Assembly: GCA_003539375.1 (NCBI GenBank)
Contig: DPPH01000149.1
Location: 1-10,021, forward strand
DNA length: 10,021 nucleotides
Direction: 5' to 3'
Source: Clostridiales bacterium
Lineage (GTDB): Bacteria > Bacillota > Clostridia > Tissierellales > Dethiosulfatibacteraceae
Position numbers and translations under genes: made by a program. Shown in pieces: positions 6,588-10,021 of this stretch. The notes under the pieces are model-generated. The model was not told the origin of the DNA. It saw only the letters and a list, made by a program, of their open reading frames with translations, and did not search any database. How positions within the stretch are numbered: the stretch's first letter is position 1; each line of letters starts with the position of its first letter.

Positions 6588-7297
6588 AAGTCTTCTCCAT
6601 CGAAAGGATCAATGCTGTTTTCAGCTTTTGATTCCTGATAATAAATATTAAGCTTTTTAATATTTACCCTCCACAAGTAAATTACAAAGGGTATAAAGAA
6701 TATCATTAAAAATCCGCTGCCGGACATAAGTATGAAGTTGAAGGTCCCGTGGAGAAGCATAGGTGCAGTCAAAGATTTTTTGTAGTAGAATCTTTTCTCT
6801 ACCTCTGTTTTAGAAAACTTAGAAAGTGAAAGATAGTATCCCATAGTTACTGCAAAAAGCATGTGTCCCGGAACTGAAAGAACAGCCCTATATACCCCTA
6901 CACTTTCTACATCTGCAAACCTAAATACTACATACATTATATTTTCAACTGTTGCAAATCCTAATGCAGAAAAAACTGCATAAACTATACCATCGAGCTT
7001 TTCATCAAAATGTTTATTATTAAAAGCTACCCTCATTACTACAAATCTCTTTAAAAATTCTTCGGAAAATCCTGCTACAATAAAAGCTTGATATGCAATT
7101 CCAATAATTCCTCCAAAAATATTAAAACCAATTAAAAAAGATTCTAAAAAAATTGTAGGAATTGTTATCAGTGCACCACCGATGAAAGTTTTAGCTAAAA
7201 GTTTTACCGGTTCTCTATCATGCTTATCTATAGCATATATAATAAATGCCAGTGCTATTCCTGGCGTTACTGCTGTTAATACTAAGTTTAGATCCAT
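6584..7297 (-). CDS. PrsW-family intramembrane metalloprotease-like protein
   Basis: This is a polytopic membrane protein of 237 residues with about six to seven hydrophobic segments. It belongs to the PrsW/CPBP-like group of putative zinc proteases; B. subtilis PrsW cleaves the anti-sigma factor RsiW. The expected active-site pattern is complete: SEEFLKR with Glu79-Glu80 and Lys83, DGIVYAVFSALGFATVEN with Glu118 (102-119), His145 in PGHMLFAVTMGYY, and His183 in LLHGTFNF. The N-terminus begins in a membrane segment, and the C-terminus ends in an acidic tail (SIDPFDGEDL). GAGGTGA lies immediately before the ATG at 7297. It is the first gene of the operon with the TrmN6-like gene and rsmI. No anti-sigma factor gene is visible, so the substrate is unknown. 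Family firm, function inferred. Confidence 0.87.
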   Translation of the reverse strand: MDLNLVLTAVTPGIALAFIIYAIDKHDREPVKLLAKTFIGGALITIPTIFLESFLIGFNIFGGIIGIAYQAFIVAGFSEEFLKRFVVMRVAFNNKHFDEKLDGIVYAVFSALGFATVENIMYVVFRFADVESVGVYRAVLSVPGHMLFAVTMGYYLSLSKFSKTEVEKRFYYKKSLTAPMLLHGTFNFILMSGSGFLMIFFIPFVIYLWRVNIKKLNIYYQESKAENSIDPFDGEDL

Positions 7298-7389
7298 GAG
7301 TCACCTCTTTTATAGAAAATATAATTTTACTGTGTTATAATTGATTTTGTTAATTATGATATACATACATTATACAGGAGGCGCAAGTA
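7298..7389. promoter_or_regulatory. Divergent intergenic region, tentative promoters
   Basis: The 92-base gap must drive both the minus-strand operon and the exporter gene. A minus-strand candidate is TTAACA (7348-7353), 18 bases, TAAAAT (7324-7329). On the plus strand TATGAT (7355-7360) could be a -10 box, but its -35 is poor. AGGAGG (7376-7381), eight bases before the exporter ATG, is a clear ribosome binding site. Confidence 0.35.
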
Positions 7390-8286
7390 ATGAACAACTC
7401 AAAATCCATAGGTTATTTTTCCATTTTAGCTACTGTTTTAATTTGGGGAATATCTTTTATAAGTACAAAAGCATCTTTAGACTACTTCAATCCAATTTCT
7501 CTAGCATTTTGGAGATTTTTTATTGCTATTATTGCACTATATATCATTAAAAAAATAAAATATCCTGAAATAAAGATGGCTAAAGAAGATAGAAAACTAT
7601 TTTTTGCCGGAGGTATTACTGGAGTGTTTTTATACTTTATGTTTGAGAACTACGGCATGAAATATTTAACAGCCTCTACTGCTTCAATATTAATCGCTGT
7701 AATCCCGGTTTTTACAATGGTTTCTGAAACTATTATCAATAAAGAAAAAATCACTCCCAAAAAGGCAGTAAGCGTTATATTATCAGTAGTCGGAGTTATA
7801 TTTATAGTTGGATTTGATCCTCGAAGAAATATTACTGATATGGCTATAGGATCAATACTAATTCTTTTAGCATCTATTTCTTGGGTTGTTTATACTTTTC
7901 TATCAAAGCCCTTATATAAAAAATATACTACCATCACTATAACCTACTATCAAACCCTTATAGGATTTTTATTTTTTGGTTTGCTTATGCCTTTTAATAA
8001 TACAAATATTTTTAATTTGCCTCTAAGCATTTATATCCACGTAATCTATCTGGGAGTTTTGAGTTCTGCAGCTGCCTACTTATTATTTATATATGCTTTA
8101 GAGTACCTAGAAGCTACTGTATGTAATATTTTTATTAATCTTATACCAGTAGTTACTGTAAGTGCTGGAATTATATTTTTAGGAGAAGAAATTACAATTG
8201 TACAGGGTATTGGAGCTTTAATTATAATTTTTTCTATACTTCTTCTTACCTATCAAAGAAAAGAACCTCCTGTAAGGGAATTTTAA
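7390..8286 (+). CDS. EamA/DMT-family transporter
   Basis: This is a 298-residue inner-membrane protein with about ten predicted membrane segments arranged as two EamA repeats (roughly residues 8-140 and 150-286). Such proteins of the drug/metabolite transporter superfamily export amino acids, nucleosides or other small metabolites. The first repeat begins with ATVLIWGISFISTKASL, and each repeat ends in a helix-rich segment typical of the family; the second includes SSAAAYLLFIYALEYLEA and IFLGEEITIVQGIGALII. AGGAGG lies eight bases before the ATG. The C-terminus (YQRKEPPVREF) is short and charged. No neighbour indicates the substrate. No strong terminator follows, so partial read-through into the next gene 81 bases downstream is possible. 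Confidence 0.9.
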   Translation: MNNSKSIGYFSILATVLIWGISFISTKASLDYFNPISLAFWRFFIAIIALYIIKKIKYPEIKMAKEDRKLFFAGGITGVFLYFMFENYGMKYLTASTASILIAVIPVFTMVSETIINKEKITPKKAVSVILSVVGVIFIVGFDPRRNITDMAIGSILILLASISWVVYTFLSKPLYKKYTTITITYYQTLIGFLFFGLLMPFNNTNIFNLPLSIYIHVIYLGVLSSAAAYLLFIYALEYLEATVCNIFINLIPVVTVSAGIIFLGEEITIVQGIGALIIIFSILLLTYQRKEPPVREF

Positions 8287-8295
8287 TTTTGTTTT

Positions 8296-8309
8296 GTAAC
8301 AAATGTTAC
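8296..8309. promoter_or_regulatory. Palindrome GTAACA-AA-TGTTAC, possible operator or weak hairpin
   Basis: A perfect 6-bp inverted repeat separated by two bases lies in the gap between the exporter gene and the DUF1858/solute-binding gene. A second, shorter inverted repeat (TGATA 8322-8326 with TATCA 8332-8336) follows. A possible promoter is TTGATA (8321-8326), 16 bases, CATAAT (8343-8348), but its start would fall very near the ribosome binding site. The palindrome could bind a dimeric regulator or act as a weak terminator. Confidence 0.35.
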
Positions 8310-8367
8310 GTACTTTGTTTTTGATAGATGTTATCATATACCCATAATATAAAAAGGAGTGTATTTA

Positions 8368-9606
8368 ATGGCAAATAAATATTTCGATATGAAAGATACA
8401 GTTTATGATGTAACAGAAAAATATAAAGAGGCTAAAGATTTATTAATTTCTTTAGGCTTTACTACTATAGAAGACGAAAACAAAAGAAAAACCATAGCTA
8501 GAGCGATAAATCTTGAAACAGCATTAAAATCTAAGAAGATTAATCCAGAAACTTTTGAAGAAAGGCTTGTAGATTTAATCGAAAACAATATAGAAGTAGA
8601 TGTAACTTCTGGAATTAAAGAAAGCGAAGAAAAAGCTGATGTAAAAATTCTTGGAGTTTTACCATGCCCTGTAAAAAATCCTTTATTAGAGGAACTAAAC
8701 AAATGGTATGAAAGTAAAGAAGATGACCTAGTAATAGATTATGAATTAAAACCTGCATCCATGGGCGTGGATTGGTTGAAAGAAGATATTCAAAAAGGAA
8801 AAACTGCAGATGACCTATCAGACATATTTATGTCTGCAGGTTTTGACTTATTCTTTGATAAAGAGTTAATGGGTAAATTTAAAAAGCAGCATGTTTTTGA
8901 AGATTTTACCGGATTTGACAGTTACAATAAAGATTTTAATAACGATAATATTAATCTTAAAGATCCAGACAATGAGTATTCAATGCTGGGAGTAGTTCCT
9001 GCTGTATTTTTAGTAAATAAAGAGGAGCTTGGAGAAAGAGCCATGCCTAAGAGCTGGAAGGATATTTTATATGGAGATTTTGAAAATAGTGTAAGTCTCC
9101 CAATCGGTGATTTTGATTTATTTAATGCTATTTTATTAAATATCTATAAAAATTACGGTGAAGAAGGAGTTAGAAAATTAGGAAAGACTTTAAAGAAAAG
9201 TATGCATCCATCTGAAATGGTTAAATCCCATGCTAAAAGGACAGGAAAACCCATAGTAACAATAATGCCTTTCTTTTTTACCAGACTTGCAAAAGGAAAT
9301 AGTCCTATGACACCAGTTTGGCCTGAAGACGGATCAATAATTAGTCCTATATTTATGCTTACTAAAAAAGATAAGAAGGATAAAATGCAACCAGTGGTAG
9401 ACTTTTTAGCTTCTAAAGAAGTGGGCGAAATACTTTCTCACAATGGGAAATTTCCAAGTGTAAATCCAAATGTTGATAATAGAATCCCTTCTGAAAATAA
9501 ATACATGTGGCTTGGATGGGATTATATCAATAATAATGATATAGGAAGCTTAATAAAGAAATGTGAAGATATATTTAACGAAAGTGTAAAGGAGTTTATA
9601 AAATGA
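8368..9606 (+). CDS. DUF1858-like domain fused to a cytoplasmic solute-binding-protein fold
   Basis: This protein of 412 residues has two parts. Residues about 5-75 resemble the DUF1858 domain, also found at the front of DUF438 proteins: TVYDVTEKYKEAKDLLISLGF, then TIARAINLETALKSKKI. Residues about 90-405 resemble a type 2 periplasmic binding protein of the iron/molybdate transporter group: an opening strand VKILGVLPCPVKNPLLEELNKWY with Cys100, a middle VPAVFLVNKEEL, then MPKSWKDIL, and a late segment VVDFLASKEVGEIL. There is no signal peptide, lipobox or N-terminal hydrophobic stretch, so it should stay in the cytoplasm. The ATG at 8368, eight bases after GGAG (8356-8359), was chosen over the in-frame GTG at 8359 that overlaps that site. 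Its stop codon overlaps the start of a GTPase gene. Domain assignments are by motif and layout; the ligand and role are unknown. Confidence 0.75.
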   Translation: MANKYFDMKDTVYDVTEKYKEAKDLLISLGFTTIEDENKRKTIARAINLETALKSKKINPETFEERLVDLIENNIEVDVTSGIKESEEKADVKILGVLPCPVKNPLLEELNKWYESKEDDLVIDYELKPASMGVDWLKEDIQKGKTADDLSDIFMSAGFDLFFDKELMGKFKKQHVFEDFTGFDSYNKDFNNDNINLKDPDNEYSMLGVVPAVFLVNKEELGERAMPKSWKDILYGDFENSVSLPIGDFDLFNAILLNIYKNYGEEGVRKLGKTLKKSMHPSEMVKSHAKRTGKPIVTIMPFFFTRLAKGNSPMTPVWPEDGSIISPIFMLTKKDKKDKMQPVVDFLASKEVGEILSHNGKFPSVNPNVDNRIPSENKYMWLGWDYINNNDIGSLIKKCEDIFNESVKEFIK

Positions 9607-10021
9607 ATCTAGTTACTGTATCCGGACCTCCTTCATCTGGTAAGACTTCTGTAATAATAAAAACTATTGGAGCTTTAAGAGAAAGAAAATTAGATGTAGG
9701 AGTCGTGAAGTTCGACTGTTTATATACAGATGACGATAAACTTTACGAAAAGATAAATGTTCCAGTTAAAAAAGGACTTTCAGGGTCTCTTTGCCCAGAC
9801 CATTACTTTGTCAGTAATATTGAAGAAGTGGTAAAATGGGGCAAGGAAAATAAATTAGATGTATTAATTACTGAAAGTGCCGGTTTGTGTAATAGATGTT
9901 CTCCTTATATACAAGACGTGAAAGCCGTATGCGTCATCGATAATTTAAGCGGTACAAACACACCAAAAAAAATAGGTCCTATGCTTAAATCTGCAGATAT
10001 AGTTGTAATTACAAAGGGAGA
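9603..10021 (+). CDS. P-loop GTPase related to HypB/UreG, partial (3' end outside window)
   Basis: The first 139 complete codons of a SIMIBI-class nucleotide-binding protein, the group that includes the nickel-insertion GTPases HypB and UreG and the CobW family. The P-loop is GPPSSGKTS (8-16). A switch-like segment VVKFDCLYTDDD (34-45) follows, then CPDH (64-67), ITESAGLCNRCSP (89-101) where HypB has its E-x-x-G motif, and DIVVITKG(D/E) (132-140) in the place of the base-recognition N/TKxD. Cysteines 39, 64, 96, 99 and 110 and His67 could form metal sites; C64-P-D-H67 and C96-x-x-C99 are reminiscent of the metal motifs of UreG and HypB. The ATG at 9603 overlaps the upstream TGA (ATGA), so the two proteins are translationally coupled and probably work together. 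No hydrogenase or urease gene is visible. Function not assigned. Confidence 0.8.
   Translation, partial: MNLVTVSGPPSSGKTSVIIKTIGALRERKLDVGVVKFDCLYTDDDKLYEKINVPVKKGLSGSLCPDHYFVSNIEEVVKWGKENKLDVLITESAGLCNRCSPYIQDVKAVCVIDNLSGTNTPKKIGPMLKSADIVVITKG

Noticed and set aside
8359..8367. GTG start at 8359 for the DUF1858 fusion protein
   Set aside because: It overlaps the GGAG ribosome binding site that serves the ATG at 8368.
9603..10021. Naming the GTPase hypB or ureG
   Set aside because: Only the N-terminal part is visible, the metal motifs differ in spacing, and there are no hydrogenase or urease genes in the window.

Overview
The window is AT-rich and its features point to a low-GC Bacillota, probably an anaerobic member of the Clostridia or Tissierellia. 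The signs are strong AGGAGG-type ribosome binding sites, sigma-A type promoters, U-tailed hairpin terminators, a tRNA-sensing T-box leader, and neighbouring rsmI and trmN6-like genes of the kind found together in Firmicutes. The species cannot be named from the sequence. No phage, insertion sequence, CRISPR array, tRNA or rRNA gene was seen.

Left part (1-2080): the 3' end of an L-lactate permease gene ends at a strong terminator. A monocistronic nucleoside diphosphate kinase gene (ndk, TTG start, good promoter) follows. It converges on folD, and the two genes share a bidirectional terminator. This FolD lacks the lysine and glutamine of the cyclohydrolase site, so it looks like a dehydrogenase-only enzyme.

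Middle (2081-5021): a stand-alone trpB on the minus strand is preceded by a T-box leader. Its specifier codon (UGG), its UGGC bulge (matching a G discriminator base) and its overlapping antiterminator and terminator can all be read. trpB is therefore expected to switch on when uncharged tRNA-Trp accumulates. No other trp gene is present here. Divergently transcribed is a class III (HemL-like) aminotransferase of uncertain substrate, with its own near-consensus promoter. A second bidirectional terminator closes this unit.

Right-middle (5023-7297, minus strand): a compact operon runs in the order prsW-like membrane protease, trmN6-like methyltransferase, rsmI. It has an ATGA overlap and an 8-base gap, so a membrane protease is translationally linked to two RNA-modification enzymes.

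Right end (7390-10021, plus strand): an EamA-type exporter, then a two-gene start of an unfamiliar cluster. The first protein joins a DUF1858-like N-terminal domain to a solute-binding-protein fold but has no signal peptide. The second, started inside the stop codon of the first, is a P-loop GTPase related to HypB/UreG with possible metal-binding Cys/His motifs; it runs off the window. This pair is the best candidate for an undescribed system, possibly cytoplasmic metal or cofactor handling, but that role is inference only.
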